Below, piece after piece: positions 1-9,129 of a stretch of DNA of 64,000 bases (the stretch's first letter is position 1; every line of letters begins with the position of its first letter). The DNA is from JAYFRL01 sp034925905. GTDB taxonomy: Bacteria; Bacillota; Clostridia; Lachnospirales; Anaerotignaceae. The position numbers and the translations under genes are program-made. The stretch is taken from the NCBI GenBank assembly GCA_034925905.1, contig JAYFRL010000019.1:23641-87640 (forward strand), written 5' to 3'. The notes beneath the pieces were generated by a model that worked only from the letters and a program-made list of their open reading frames with translations, ran no database searches and was not told the DNA's origin.

Positions 1-1
1 A

Positions 2-1333
2 AAAAAAGGCAAAAAAGAAGCCTATTCCCTTGCAAATACGTTTATAACGGCGGTTTTTATTTTTACTATGCTTATAACTACTTTGGGGATTATTTTTGCC
101 CCGCATTTAACGGCTTTTTTTGCGGATGGATATGATGAGGCAACCGCAAAGCTTTGTTCAAATCTTCTTATTGTGCTTTTCCCGACCGTTGTGTTAACGG
201 GTATTGCTTATTCTTTTGTCGGCATACTCCAATCCTTGGATGAATTCAGCATACCTGCTGCTTTAAGCATAGTTTCAAACGGCATTATAATTTTGTATTT
301 TATATTTTTCAGCAACCGTTTCGGAATATACGGTCTTGCGGTTGCTTTTCTAATAGGCTGGACAATGCAGATTGTAATCCAGATCCCATCTCTTTTTAAA
401 AAAGGCTACTTTTTCAGACCTGATTTTTCTTTCAAGAGTGAAGGTATGAAAAAAATAATTTTTCTTATGCTGCCTGTTATGGTTAGCACATGGGTTCAGC
501 CTATAAATATTTTTATAAATCAAAAGTTTGCTTCCAGGCTCTTTGAAGGTTCAGGTGTAACTGCAATAAATTATGCGAACACTATTTATACAATAACTGT
601 TGGAGTTTTTGTGCTTTCGGTTGCAAATGTTATTTTTCCAAGGCTTTCAAGGCTTGCGACAAATGAAGAAAGCGGAGCTTATGTTAAAACCATAGGCCAA
701 ACCCTTAAATCCACAATGTATCTTTTAATTCCCATGACGGCAGGTTTAATTTCGCTTAGCACTCCTTTGATAAGGCTTGTTTATGAAAGAAACAGCTTCA
801 CGCCTTTTGCAACTGAAATAACTTCAAAGGCGCTTGTTTTTCTTTCAATAGGTATGCTTGGCTTTGGCTTCCAGACAATATTAAACAGGGCCTATTACTC
901 TATGCAGAACGGGAAAATTCCTATGCTTTCAGGAGCAATAGCAATAGCCACAAACGCTATTTTGTGCGTTTTGCTTATAGATAAATTTGATATAGCAGGG
1001 CTGGCCATGGCATCTTCCGCTGCGGCTGTGGTTTCTGCAGTTGCACTTATAATTCCTCTCCAGAAAAAAATAGGCGGCATACTGACAAAAAGCTTTTTTA
1101 TAGCTTTTTTTAAAATGGTTGCTTCAGCAGCTGTTATGTTCGGCGCTGTAAGCTTTTTAAGGGATATAATGCTTGAAAATCTTTCAAGGAATCTCATTTC
1201 GCAGCTTATAACTGTTTTTGCACCAACGGCAGCCGGGGTTTTAATATACTTTGGTTTAACATATGCTTTTGGAATTGAAGAGCCTAAACTCTTTGGAAAA
1301 TATATTTTAAAAATACTTAAGAAAAATAATTAA
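2..1333 (+). CDS. murJ: MurJ/MviN-family lipid-linked glycan flippase, 5' end cut by window
   Basis: Polytopic membrane protein of the MurJ/MviN (MOP exporter) family. It would flip undecaprenyl-linked precursors across the cytoplasmic membrane. The reading frame is open from base 2, so the true start lies upstream and the ATG at 68 is internal. At least ten hydrophobic segments can be seen, with a family-typical stretch around residues 130-175 (LPVMVSTWVQPINIF) and a late INRAYYSM-like loop. About 440 residues are present against roughly 510 usual for the family. The O-antigen ligase gene starts 11 bp downstream, and the following genes are glycosyltransferases and a CsaB pyruvyltransferase. 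The substrate could therefore be a secondary cell-wall polymer unit rather than lipid II; the sequence alone does not decide. Confidence 0.88.
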   Translation, partial: KKGKKEAYSLANTFITAVFIFTMLITTLGIIFAPHLTAFFADGYDEATAKLCSNLLIVLFPTVVLTGIAYSFVGILQSLDEFSIPAALSIVSNGIIILYFIFFSNRFGIYGLAVAFLIGWTMQIVIQIPSLFKKGYFFRPDFSFKSEGMKKIIFLMLPVMVSTWVQPINIFINQKFASRLFEGSGVTAINYANTIYTITVGVFVLSVANVIFPRLSRLATNEESGAYVKTIGQTLKSTMYLLIPMTAGLISLSTPLIRLVYERNSFTPFATEITSKALVFLSIGMLGFGFQTILNRAYYSMQNGKIPMLSGAIAIATNAILCVLLIDKFDIAGLAMASSAAAVVSAVALIIPLQKKIGGILTKSFFIAFFKMVASAAVMFGAVSFLRDIMLENLSRNLISQLITVFAPTAAGVLIYFGLTYAFGIEEPKLFGKYILKILKKNN

Positions 1334-1344
1334 AAGGTGATAGT

Positions 1345-2760
1345 ATGTTTTCAGACAGTGCGGTAGTTAGTTTTTTTTCATATATAAACCGGTACTTTAA
1401 ACAACAATTTGAAAAAAGCCGGCTTATAAGGGTGTTTTTAAAAGACAATCAAGATATAAATGTTTGGGAAGGCAGCATATTTCATAAGATGTATGAAGCA
1501 TTGCTTTCTTTAATGACAAAACTTTTTAAAATCCTTGGATTAACCAAAACATTCGATGGAAGTATGTTTGCAAAACCTGTTTTATGGTGTGTTATGACGG
1601 CATTTTTTGCACCTATACTTCCGACAATGCTTGTGTTGGCTCTTGCCGCTTTGGGCTATATTTCACTTATGGTTGCTGTGTTTACAGGCAAGATTAAGCT
1701 TAAATACATGGCTTTGAATAAATATATATTCATATATGCCGGAATATATATTTTTTCAACCTTTGCATCTGTTGCTTCTAAAGGCAGCTTTTATGGCGGT
1801 TTGCTCACGGTGTTTTTCATACTGTTTTTTGTAGTTGTTGTCAACTCGGTTGAAACAAAAAGAGGGCTTTATGCTCTTATAATACTTTTTGTTGTTTCAG
1901 GGCTTTTTGTTTCGTTTTACGGTATGTATCAATATATGTTCCCAGATAAATTCAGCGGGCTTTGGCATGATGTTGATATGTTTGAATCAATACGCTTTAG
2001 GGTATATTCGACGCTTGGGAACCCGAATGTTTTTGGTGAATATCTTCTTTTAGTCATACCTTTTGCGGCAGGGCTTGTTTTAACCCGCAAAAAGTATATC
2101 GAAAAGCTCTTTTTTTTAGGTACTCTTGGAGTTATGATGCTTTGCCTGGTGCTTACTTATTCAAGGGGCTGCTATATAGGAGTTCTTATTTCGGCAGCTG
2201 TGTTTTTGGTGCTTTTGGACAGGCGTTTTATAATACTGGGGCTTTTGGGACTGTTAGCCTTGCCTTTTGTACTTCCCGAAGCGATAATAAACCGTTTTCT
2301 AAGCATAGGCAATATGTCTGATTCTTCGACAAGCTATAGGGTTTATATCTGGATGGGAACCATATCTATGCTTAAGGACTATTGGTTTTCCGGTATAGGC
2401 CCGGGTGAAGCCGCCTTTAATAAGGTTTACCCTGTTTATGCGTATAACAGCATAAGTGCGCCTCATGCGCATAATCTTTATCTTCAGATAATATGTGATG
2501 CAGGGATATGTGGCATAGCGGTATTTGCAGCCATAATATACCAATATTATAAAAGAATATCTATTTCCCTTTCAGGTCAAATGGAAAAGGGAAGAAGAAT
2601 ATTAATGATAGCTGCCGTTTCAGGGGTAAGCGGATTTTTAGTTCAAAGTCTTTTTGATTATACTTTTTATAATTACAGGGTTACGCTTACGTTTTGGATA
2701 GTGCTTGCTATAAGCATTCTTTTAGCTGATGACTCGTTAAAAGGCGGTGACATTTCTTGA
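1345..2760 (+). CDS. O-antigen ligase/Wzy-family polysaccharide polymerase or ligase
   Basis: Membrane protein of 471 residues with about ten to twelve hydrophobic helices and the large loop typical of the Wzy_C (O-antigen ligase) superfamily. Key motifs are YSRGCYIG (near residue 272) before a helix, and the GIGPGEAAFN...HAHNLYLQI block (residues about 350-380). The second block matches the conserved Arg/His loop of WaaL, Wzy and TupA-type ligases. These enzymes join or polymerise undecaprenyl-linked glycans on the outer face of the membrane. The ATG has an AAGGTGATAG ribosome site. The TGA stop overlaps the TTG start of the next glycosyltransferase by 3 bases, indicating translational coupling. 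Whether it polymerises or ligates cannot be told from sequence. Confidence 0.85.
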   Translation: MFSDSAVVSFFSYINRYFKQQFEKSRLIRVFLKDNQDINVWEGSIFHKMYEALLSLMTKLFKILGLTKTFDGSMFAKPVLWCVMTAFFAPILPTMLVLALAALGYISLMVAVFTGKIKLKYMALNKYIFIYAGIYIFSTFASVASKGSFYGGLLTVFFILFFVVVVNSVETKRGLYALIILFVVSGLFVSFYGMYQYMFPDKFSGLWHDVDMFESIRFRVYSTLGNPNVFGEYLLLVIPFAAGLVLTRKKYIEKLFFLGTLGVMMLCLVLTYSRGCYIGVLISAAVFLVLLDRRFIILGLLGLLALPFVLPEAIINRFLSIGNMSDSSTSYRVYIWMGTISMLKDYWFSGIGPGEAAFNKVYPVYAYNSISAPHAHNLYLQIICDAGICGIAVFAAIIYQYYKRISISLSGQMEKGRRILMIAAVSGVSGFLVQSLFDYTFYNYRVTLTFWIVLAISILLADDSLKGGDIS

Positions 2761-3878
2761 TAAGGGTTTTAAATATAATAAGTGACAGTAACATAGGAGG
2801 AGCCGGGCGCTGCCTTATAAACTATATAAAATATTCTGACAATAAAAATTTTGACATTTCGGTTGTAGTCCCAAAGGGAAGCTGCCTTAAAGAAGAAATA
2901 AGGGCACTTGGCGGACGTGTTATAGAAGCGGATATAGCTCCTGACAAATCTTTTGATATAGATTCGGTTTCAAAGCTTAAGAAAATAATAAAAGCTGAAA
3001 ATCCTGATATAGTGCATACCCACGGAGCCCTTTCAGGGCGTATTGCGGCAAAGCTTTGCGGCAAGAAAATAGTATATACAAGGCATTCGGTTTTCCCCGT
3101 AAGCCCTAAGATAAAAAAGGGTATAGGGCGTTATTTAAATAAAACCATAAACGAATATTTTTCAAACGATATAATAGCAGTTGCGGAAGCGGCAAAAGAA
3201 AACCTTACGGAAGGCGGAATAAATCCCGGCAAGATAAAAGTCATATTAAACGGCGTTGAAAAGGTTGAAAAGTCCTGCAATGAAGAATGTGCCGCTATTA
3301 AAGAAAAATATGGAATAAAAGATGAATTTGTTATAGGCATAATGGCAAGGATAGAAGAAATAAAAGGACACATAAACCTGCTTGAAGCAGCAAAAATCCT
3401 TGTAGACGAGGGTAGAAAAATAAAAGTACTTATTATTGGCGAAGGCTCGTTTGAGGAAAAGGTTAGGCAAAAGGCAAAAGAGCTTGGAATTGATGATGTT
3501 GTTATTTTTACAGGGTTTATTCCAAATGTGAAATGCATACTCAGCATAATTGATGTTCAGGCAAACGCTTCATTTGGAACCGAAGCAACCAGCCTTGCTC
3601 TTCTTGAGGGCATGAGCATGGGTATACCCGCTGTTGTAAGCAACTATGGCGGCAACCCGCAGGTTATAACAAACGGCGAAAACGGATATGTATTTAAGCT
3701 TAAAGATAGCGTGGATATGGCAAAGCATATAGCTATTCTTATGGATAACAAAGAAAAGCTTGAATATATGCGTGAAAAATCGGCAGAAATTTTTGAGAAA
3801 AAATTCAGAGCCGATATATATGCAAGAAATATCGAAAAAGTATATAAAGACCTTATGACGTCTGAGAGGTGTATATAA
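2757..3878 (+). CDS. Glycosyltransferase family 4 (GT-B fold)
   Basis: Predicted cytoplasmic GT4 glycosyltransferase of 373 residues. The N-terminal acceptor domain starts with the typical GGAGRCLINY motif (residues 15-24) and includes HTHGALSGRIAAK. The C-terminal donor domain has the GIMARIEEIKGH strand, then EGSFEEKVR, and the nucleotide-sugar loop EATSLALLEGMSMGIPAVVSN. The E-x7-E element of retaining GT4 enzymes is visible there. The start is TTG, overlapping the stop of the ligase gene. It lies within the envelope polymer operon and probably adds one sugar of the lipid-linked repeat unit. The sugar is unknown. Confidence 0.88.
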   Translation: MIRVLNIISDSNIGGAGRCLINYIKYSDNKNFDISVVVPKGSCLKEEIRALGGRVIEADIAPDKSFDIDSVSKLKKIIKAENPDIVHTHGALSGRIAAKLCGKKIVYTRHSVFPVSPKIKKGIGRYLNKTINEYFSNDIIAVAEAAKENLTEGGINPGKIKVILNGVEKVEKSCNEECAAIKEKYGIKDEFVIGIMARIEEIKGHINLLEAAKILVDEGRKIKVLIIGEGSFEEKVRQKAKELGIDDVVIFTGFIPNVKCILSIIDVQANASFGTEATSLALLEGMSMGIPAVVSNYGGNPQVITNGENGYVFKLKDSVDMAKHIAILMDNKEKLEYMREKSAEIFEKKFRADIYARNIEKVYKDLMTSERCI

Positions 3879-4351
3879 TGACTGCAAATAAAAAGTTTTT
3901 TGGATTGTTTAATCTGTTTGATATAGTAATAGTCGCAATTGTTTTGGTTTTGGCTTTTGGTGCCTATTTTTTCATGCACAAGGAAACGATTGTTGAAACA
4001 AAAAAACTTACCTATATGGTTGAGCTTAACGACCTTCCGGCGGGCTTTTCCGAAAACATACACATAGGAGATAAAGTTACGGATAATGTCAAAAATTATA
4101 ATATGGGTACAGTTACAGACTTTAAAGCAGAAGCATATAAAAAGCTTACTGAGGACTATGAAACCGGGAAAATGGCAGACAGCATTGTACCAGACAGGGA
4201 AAGCGTAATCCTCACAATAGAAGCCAATGTAACGGAAAGTGAAAGCGATTTTAGAGTGGATGGCAATTTTCTTGTTAAAGCGGGACTTGTAGCAAACGTT
4301 AAAGGTCCGGGATATGCAGGAAGCGGTTTTATAATTAATATTAAAAGATAG
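3878..4351 (+). CDS. DUF4330 family membrane-anchored protein (first copy)
   Basis: Small protein of 157 residues with a single N-terminal transmembrane helix (about residues 10-30) and an extracytoplasmic beta-rich domain. It matches my memory of the DUF4330 family, including the N-terminal signature KKFFGLFNLFDIVIVAIVL. The ATG at 3878 is preferred over the upstream in-frame GTG at 3869 because the GAGAGG ribosome site at 3864-3869 is correctly spaced for the ATG. The ATG shares one base with the stop of the preceding glycosyltransferase gene. A paralogue follows 11 bp downstream. Function unknown; the position between glycosyltransferases suggests an accessory role in polymer assembly or export. 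Confidence 0.8.
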   Translation: MTANKKFFGLFNLFDIVIVAIVLVLAFGAYFFMHKETIVETKKLTYMVELNDLPAGFSENIHIGDKVTDNVKNYNMGTVTDFKAEAYKKLTEDYETGKMADSIVPDRESVILTIEANVTESESDFRVDGNFLVKAGLVANVKGPGYAGSGFIINIKR

Positions 4352-4362
4352 GAGGTCCGAGG

Positions 4363-4854
4363 ATGAAAATTTTAAACGAAAAAGGCAAGCTTTTTGGAAT
4401 TATAAATGTTCTGGATTTTGCAGTAATAATTTTTGTTATTCTTTTGGTTCTTGGAGCCTATTATAAATTTGGTGTTTTGGGTAAGGCGGGTCAAAGTGCT
4501 TCCATGGAGCCTATTTCTTATACAGTTGAAATAAAAGAGGTAAGAGCTTATACAAAAGATAATATAATAGAAGGGGATAAGTTTTTTGATAAAACATCCG
4601 GCAATTGCATAGGGACGGTATCGGATATCCAGTATTCCAATTCTTATAAAAGCTGCCCGCTTTTGGATGGGAGTCTTGTTTCAGGTGAGGTCGAAAACCG
4701 CTTTGATGTTGTTGTTACAATTGAAGCGGAAGGAACAACGGATATTGAAGGCAGAAGCTATGTGAATAGGACATATGAACTTATAAAAGGCTCAACGAAG
4801 AAATTTACAACAAAGTATGTTGAATTTGAAGGCTCTGTTAAGGATATATTATAA
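4363..4854 (+). CDS. DUF4330 family membrane-anchored protein (second copy)
   Basis: 163-residue paralogue of the preceding gene with the same plan: a KGKLFGIINVLDFAVIIFVILLVLGAYY-type anchor (split here across residues 6-33) followed by an exported domain. The AGGAGGTCCGAGG ribosome site is strong. The two copies share the anchor signature, a central IGTVSDIQ/MGTVTDF segment and the VVTIEAEGT/ILTIEANVT strand, but differ in loop lengths. This points to an old duplication rather than a recent one. A paired arrangement suggests the two proteins may act together, possibly as a heteromer. Function not known. Confidence 0.8.
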   Translation: MKILNEKGKLFGIINVLDFAVIIFVILLVLGAYYKFGVLGKAGQSASMEPISYTVEIKEVRAYTKDNIIEGDKFFDKTSGNCIGTVSDIQYSNSYKSCPLLDGSLVSGEVENRFDVVVTIEAEGTTDIEGRSYVNRTYELIKGSTKKFTTKYVEFEGSVKDIL

Positions 4855-4887
4855 TTTATAGTACATTAGAAATTTTAGGGGTATCAC

Positions 4888-7140
4888 ATGAATAACAACC
4901 ATAGGATTCTTATAACAACCATGAGTCTTGATATAGGCGGAGCTGAAACTCACGTTTTGGAGCTTTCAAAGGAGCTAAAAAACCGCGGTAATACGGTTAT
5001 TGTCGCGTCAAACGGCGGAGTTTATGTTTCCGAGCTTGAGGCAAACGGGATAAAGCATTATGTTGTTCCTATCCATAAGAGGAATATATTGAAAATGATA
5101 AAGTCTTATTTTATGCTTAAGAATATAATTATTTCTGAGAGTATAGAAATAGTGCATTCCCATGCGCGTATACCGGGCTTTATATGCGGTTTTCTTTATA
5201 AAAAGCTTAACTTTGCTTTTGTTTCTACAACCCACGGTGTTTATTATACCGGGATGGGGCTTAAATATCTCACAAATTGGGGACAAAAAACAATAGCTGT
5301 CAGCGAGGATATAAAAGAATACCTTATAAAAGAATACTCTCTTAAGAGCAAGGATATTTTTTTAACTATAAATGGCATAGATACGGATGCTTTTTCACCA
5401 GATGCCGACAAGGAGTCTATAATAAAGGAATTTTCGCTTGGAGGTTCAAGGGTTGTTGCTCATGTTAGCCGTTTGGACGGGAAAAGCTCAACGGTTGCAA
5501 AACTTTTGATAGAAAGCGCTTATGGTCTTAAAAAATCCTTCCCTGATATAAAAATATTGATAGTGGGCTCAGGGACGGAATTTGACTCCATAAAAGCCCT
5601 TGCGGAGGAAACCAACAGAAAATTAGGCTCGGAATATATAATAATGACGGGCGGAAGGACAGACGTTGCCCAAATTTTAGCCGTTTGTGATATAGCCATA
5701 GGAGTAAGTCGTTCAGTCCTTGAAGCGATGGCAGAAGAAAAGCCGGTTATATTGGCCGGAAATGAGGAATATAATCAAGGCTTTATGGGAATTTTTAAAC
5801 CAGACATGCTTAAAGAGGCTATAAAAGAAAACTTTTGCTGCAGAACATCTAAAAAAGTTACATCGAAGCTTATAGAAGAAGAAATAATAAACGCTATGAA
5901 TATGAGCGCGGAAGAAAAAGAAATGCTTGGAAAATTCGGCAGAGAAGTCATTTTAAAATATTATTCGGTTAAAAATATGACCGATGATACAGAAAAGGCT
6001 TACGAGGCCGCTTTAAGGCAAAAGGCTATGCCGCAATACAATATACTAATGTCAGGATATTATGGGTTTAACAACTCCGGAGATGAAGCGATTCTTATTT
6101 CAATGCATAACAATATACAAAAGCTGGGAGACAATATGAATATTGTTGTGCTTTCAAACGACCCAGAAGGGACAAAAAGAAAGTATGACGTTGAGGTTGT
6201 TCATAGGTTTAAGTTTTTCAAGGTTATAAAAGCCATAAGAAACTGCGATGTGCTTTTAAGCGGAGGCGGGAGTCTGCTCCAGGATACAACCAGCACAAGG
6301 TCAATAATGTATTATCTTTCAATAATATTAACAGCTAAACTTTTCGGTAAAAAGGTTATGCTTTATGCAAATGGGATAGGTCCGGTTTCTAAAAAAACAA
6401 ACAGATTTGCAGTTAAATGGGTTTTGAATAGGGTAAATATCATAACGCTAAGAGAAGAAAATTCGTATGACGAATTGCTGTCCATGGGCGTTAAAAACCC
6501 GAATTCTTTTGTAACTGCGGATCCTGTATTTACTATGGATGGAATAAGCAGGGAAGAAGCAAGGAGATTGTTTTTAAATGCCGGGGTTACTATGAACCGT
6601 CCTATTACCGGGATTTCTTTGAGAAGCTGGAAAAAGACGGAAGGATTTTTCGACGATATTGCAGTTTTGTGCGATTATATATATGAAAAATATGAAAGGG
6701 AAATAGTTTTTATAGTTATGCAGGAATCAAGAGACCTTGGAGTAAGCAAAAAGGTTCAATCAAAAATGAAAAATCCTTCGTTTATAATGAGTGGGAGCTG
6801 TTCTCCTTACGATATAATGGGAATGATAAGCATAATGGATTTTGTCGTTAGCATGAGGCTGCATACCCTTATATTTGCTGCAAGGCAAAAAGTTCCGCTT
6901 ATAGGGCTCATTTATGACCCAAAGATAGAATATTATCTTGAAAAGCTTAAGATGCCTTCGGGCGGAAGGGTAACACAATTTAAAATTGAAAAGGCCATAC
7001 AAATGGTTGATGATATGGTTTTAAATAAAGAAAAATATGTGCAGATACTTGCAGTAGCGGAAGAAGAGCTTGAAAAAAAAGCTCACGAAAACGAAAGATA
7101 TCTTATGAAATTACTTGAGCAAAAGAGGTATGCGAAATGA
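4888..7140 (+). CDS. csaB: Fusion: GT4 glycosyltransferase + CsaB polysaccharide pyruvyl transferase
   Basis: 750-residue two-domain protein. Residues 1-375 form a GT4 glycosyltransferase (MSLDIGGAETHVLELSKEL at 11-29, HARIPGFICG, a donor domain near VAHVSRLDGKSS, and a SRSVLEAMAEEKPVILAG loop). Residues about 383-750 form a CsaB-type polysaccharide pyruvyltransferase (GYYGFNNSGDEAIL at the start, LLSGGGSLLQDTTS, YANGIGPV, SMRLHTLIFAA near the end). CsaB adds a pyruvate ketal to secondary cell-wall polymer, the ligand recognised by SLH domains of S-layer proteins. CsaB is often a stand-alone protein of about 370 residues, so this fusion couples sugar addition and pyruvylation. The stop overlaps the next ATG (ATGA). 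No frameshift is seen at the junction. Confidence 0.9.
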   Translation: MNNNHRILITTMSLDIGGAETHVLELSKELKNRGNTVIVASNGGVYVSELEANGIKHYVVPIHKRNILKMIKSYFMLKNIIISESIEIVHSHARIPGFICGFLYKKLNFAFVSTTHGVYYTGMGLKYLTNWGQKTIAVSEDIKEYLIKEYSLKSKDIFLTINGIDTDAFSPDADKESIIKEFSLGGSRVVAHVSRLDGKSSTVAKLLIESAYGLKKSFPDIKILIVGSGTEFDSIKALAEETNRKLGSEYIIMTGGRTDVAQILAVCDIAIGVSRSVLEAMAEEKPVILAGNEEYNQGFMGIFKPDMLKEAIKENFCCRTSKKVTSKLIEEEIINAMNMSAEEKEMLGKFGREVILKYYSVKNMTDDTEKAYEAALRQKAMPQYNILMSGYYGFNNSGDEAILISMHNNIQKLGDNMNIVVLSNDPEGTKRKYDVEVVHRFKFFKVIKAIRNCDVLLSGGGSLLQDTTSTRSIMYYLSIILTAKLFGKKVMLYANGIGPVSKKTNRFAVKWVLNRVNIITLREENSYDELLSMGVKNPNSFVTADPVFTMDGISREEARRLFLNAGVTMNRPITGISLRSWKKTEGFFDDIAVLCDYIYEKYEREIVFIVMQESRDLGVSKKVQSKMKNPSFIMSGSCSPYDIMGMISIMDFVVSMRLHTLIFAARQKVPLIGLIYDPKIEYYLEKLKMPSGGRVTQFKIEKAIQMVDDMVLNKEKYVQILAVAEEELEKKAHENERYLMKLLEQKRYAK

Positions 7141-7862
7141 GCAAACAAATTGAAGTTTTAAATGTACCTTTCGACGTTCTTAGCATGGAAGAAGCTGTGT
7201 CGAGAGTCATATCATATATGGATACAAATGGAAGCCATATAATCTGCACTCCCAACCCCGAAATAGTTATGGCTGCCGGAAGCGACAGAGAACTTATGGA
7301 TATATTAAAAGCTGCAGATCTCGTTGTTCCCGATGGGGTTGGGATTGTGTGGGCATTGAAAAAGTCCGGCGGAGTTCATGTGCAAAGGATAGCGGGGTAT
7401 GACCTTATTCAAAACGTATTTGCCAAAATAAAAAGCTCGGACAGAAGCGTGTATTTTTTTGGAGGCGCCCCGGGAGTTGCAGCGGATGCCGCAAGAGCTA
7501 TGCAAAAGAAACATCCCGGACTTAAAATAGTTGGCACAAGGAACGGATATTTTACTGAAAGAGATGAAATAAAAATAATAGATGAAATAAAGAAGGCAAA
7601 ACCTGATTTGCTTTTGGTTGGCTTGGGTTCTCCAAAGCAAGAAAAATGGATGTATAACAATTTGAGGCTTACGGGGGTTAAATCTGCCATAGGCGTAGGC
7701 GGAAGCTTCGATGTTATGTCGGGCAGGATTAAAAGAGCCCCGAAAATTTTTCAAAGACTTGGGCTTGAATGGTTTTATAGGCTCATAAAGCAGCCTGTAC
7801 GTTTTAAGCGTATTTTAAAACTGCCGAATTTTGTGTTTAAGGTGATTTTTAGTCTTAAGTAG
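7137..7862 (+). CDS. WecG/TagA/CpsF family glycosyltransferase
   Basis: 241-residue member of the WecG/TagA/CpsF (GT26) family. Characterised members transfer N-acetylmannosamine from UDP to undecaprenyl-PP-GlcNAc, committing precursor to wall teichoic acid or secondary polymer. The catalytic residues align with Thr38 (CTPNPEIV) and Asp66 (VVPDGVGIV). The family signature VGLGSPKQEKWM lies at about residues 160-171, and the C-terminal membrane-association segment is present. The start overlaps the csaB stop by 4 bases, so it is the last gene of the translationally coupled envelope operon. Donor specificity is inferred from the family. Confidence 0.9.
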   Translation: MSKQIEVLNVPFDVLSMEEAVSRVISYMDTNGSHIICTPNPEIVMAAGSDRELMDILKAADLVVPDGVGIVWALKKSGGVHVQRIAGYDLIQNVFAKIKSSDRSVYFFGGAPGVAADAARAMQKKHPGLKIVGTRNGYFTERDEIKIIDEIKKAKPDLLLVGLGSPKQEKWMYNNLRLTGVKSAIGVGGSFDVMSGRIKRAPKIFQRLGLEWFYRLIKQPVRFKRILKLPNFVFKVIFSLK

Positions 7863-7894
7863 GGGGTTTTTATAATTTTAAAGAGGTGCTTGGC

Positions 7895-8752
7895 GTGAAC
7901 AAAAATCTTTTGAAAGACTATCTGTTTATGGTTTTAGGCTCCACTCTTCTTGCTATAGGGGTAACGTGTTTTTATAGTGCAAACCATGTAGTTGTCGGGG
8001 GAGTAACGGGTATAGGAATAATTTTGGCGTATATATCAAAAAGCTTTTGGGGTTTTGAAATACCGCTTTCTGTTACAAACATTGTTTTCAATATTCCTTT
8101 GTTTTTTATGGCTTATAAAGTTATGGGCTTTGAACGCCTTAAAAGAACGATTTTTGCAACGCTTTATTTTTCACTGGCTTTAGCCATAGCTGAATACTTA
8201 CCTGTTCTTAATGATAATCTTATGCTTGCCGCAATATTCGGAGGAGCTTTTTCGGGTATAGGTCTTGGCTTTGTTTTTAGAGGAATGGGAACGACAGGCG
8301 GGGCAGACCTTGCTGCTTCTATAATACACAGGTATTTAAAGCATATATCAGTTTCAAAAATACTTTTATTTATAGACACTTGTATTATACTCCTTGGATT
8401 ATTTGTGTTTGGCGCCGAAAGAACCATGTATGCAATTATAGGCATATACATTTCTACAAAATGTATAGACGCTATACTTGAAGGGATGACATATTCAAAA
8501 GCCGCTTTTGTAATAACGAGCAAAAAAGAAGAAATATCGGAAGCGATATTTAATTCAATGCGCAGAGGGGTAACTGCCTTAAATGCAACAGGAATGTATA
8601 CGGGAGAAGATAAAAGTGTTATCATGTGTGTTTTTTCACAAAAAGAAATAGCAAGATTTAGGGATGCTGTTAGAAATGCTGATAAAGATGCTTTTATATT
8701 TATCACAGATGTTAAAGAGGTGCTGGGCAAGGGCTTTGTTTATATGGAATAG
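7895..8752 (+). CDS. YitT family membrane protein (DUF161 + DUF2179)
   Basis: 285-residue protein with five to six N-terminal transmembrane helices (DUF161/YitT) and a soluble C-terminal DUF2179 domain (from about residue 205). The signatures VGGVTGIGII and GGAFSGIGLGFVFRGMGTTGGAD are typical of the family. The GTG at 7895 is preferred over an in-frame GTG at 7886, because the AAGAGG ribosome site at 7881-7886 fits only the downstream start. YitT proteins are common in Firmicutes and their substrate is not firmly established. The gene follows the envelope operon by 32 bp and may be read through from it. No terminator with a T-tract is seen after it. Confidence 0.88.
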   Translation: MNKNLLKDYLFMVLGSTLLAIGVTCFYSANHVVVGGVTGIGIILAYISKSFWGFEIPLSVTNIVFNIPLFFMAYKVMGFERLKRTIFATLYFSLALAIAEYLPVLNDNLMLAAIFGGAFSGIGLGFVFRGMGTTGGADLAASIIHRYLKHISVSKILLFIDTCIILLGLFVFGAERTMYAIIGIYISTKCIDAILEGMTYSKAAFVITSKKEEISEAIFNSMRRGVTALNATGMYTGEDKSVIMCVFSQKEIARFRDAVRNADKDAFIFITDVKEVLGKGFVYME

Positions 8753-9129
8753 TGTGTTTTATTTTGACAATTTAACAATGAATTTATAACAAAATATTGC
8801 ACAAAACCATGAAACTGTATTTTAAAAATTAAAAATATTAAGAAAATGTCATTTTTAAAATAAATTCTCTTTATTTTTTTGTTATTATGTTATAAAATAT
8901 ATTAAGTGTGCTGAATAAAAAATTGTTGTAAAAATTTTATTTTGAAAAAAATCTCGGATTTTTTCAGCAAAAGCAAAGAAAAATTATATGTTTTATATAA
9001 CTCCAGAAAATATAAGAGCATTTAAACGCTAAGTTTTTTGTATATTTTTTAGGGGTTTGGGCGTAATTATCTAAATATACAAAGGGTTCTGGGTTTCCTG
9101 GATTTAAAAAAATTGAGCGGGGTGAATTT
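8753..9129. other. 377-bp AT-rich intergenic region
   Basis: No credible gene is seen. The region is strongly A+T-rich. It holds a possible sigma-A-like promoter with a short spacer (TTGACA 8764-8769, TATAAC 8785-8790, N15). It also has an inverted repeat TGCTGAA (8909-8915) / TTCAGCA (8963-8969). Inside it is a second hairpin of GAAAAAAATC and GATTTTTTC arms separated by TCG (about 8943-8965), which overlaps the right arm of the first. A GGGGTG-type ribosome site precedes the regulator gene at 9130. Confidence 0.5.
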
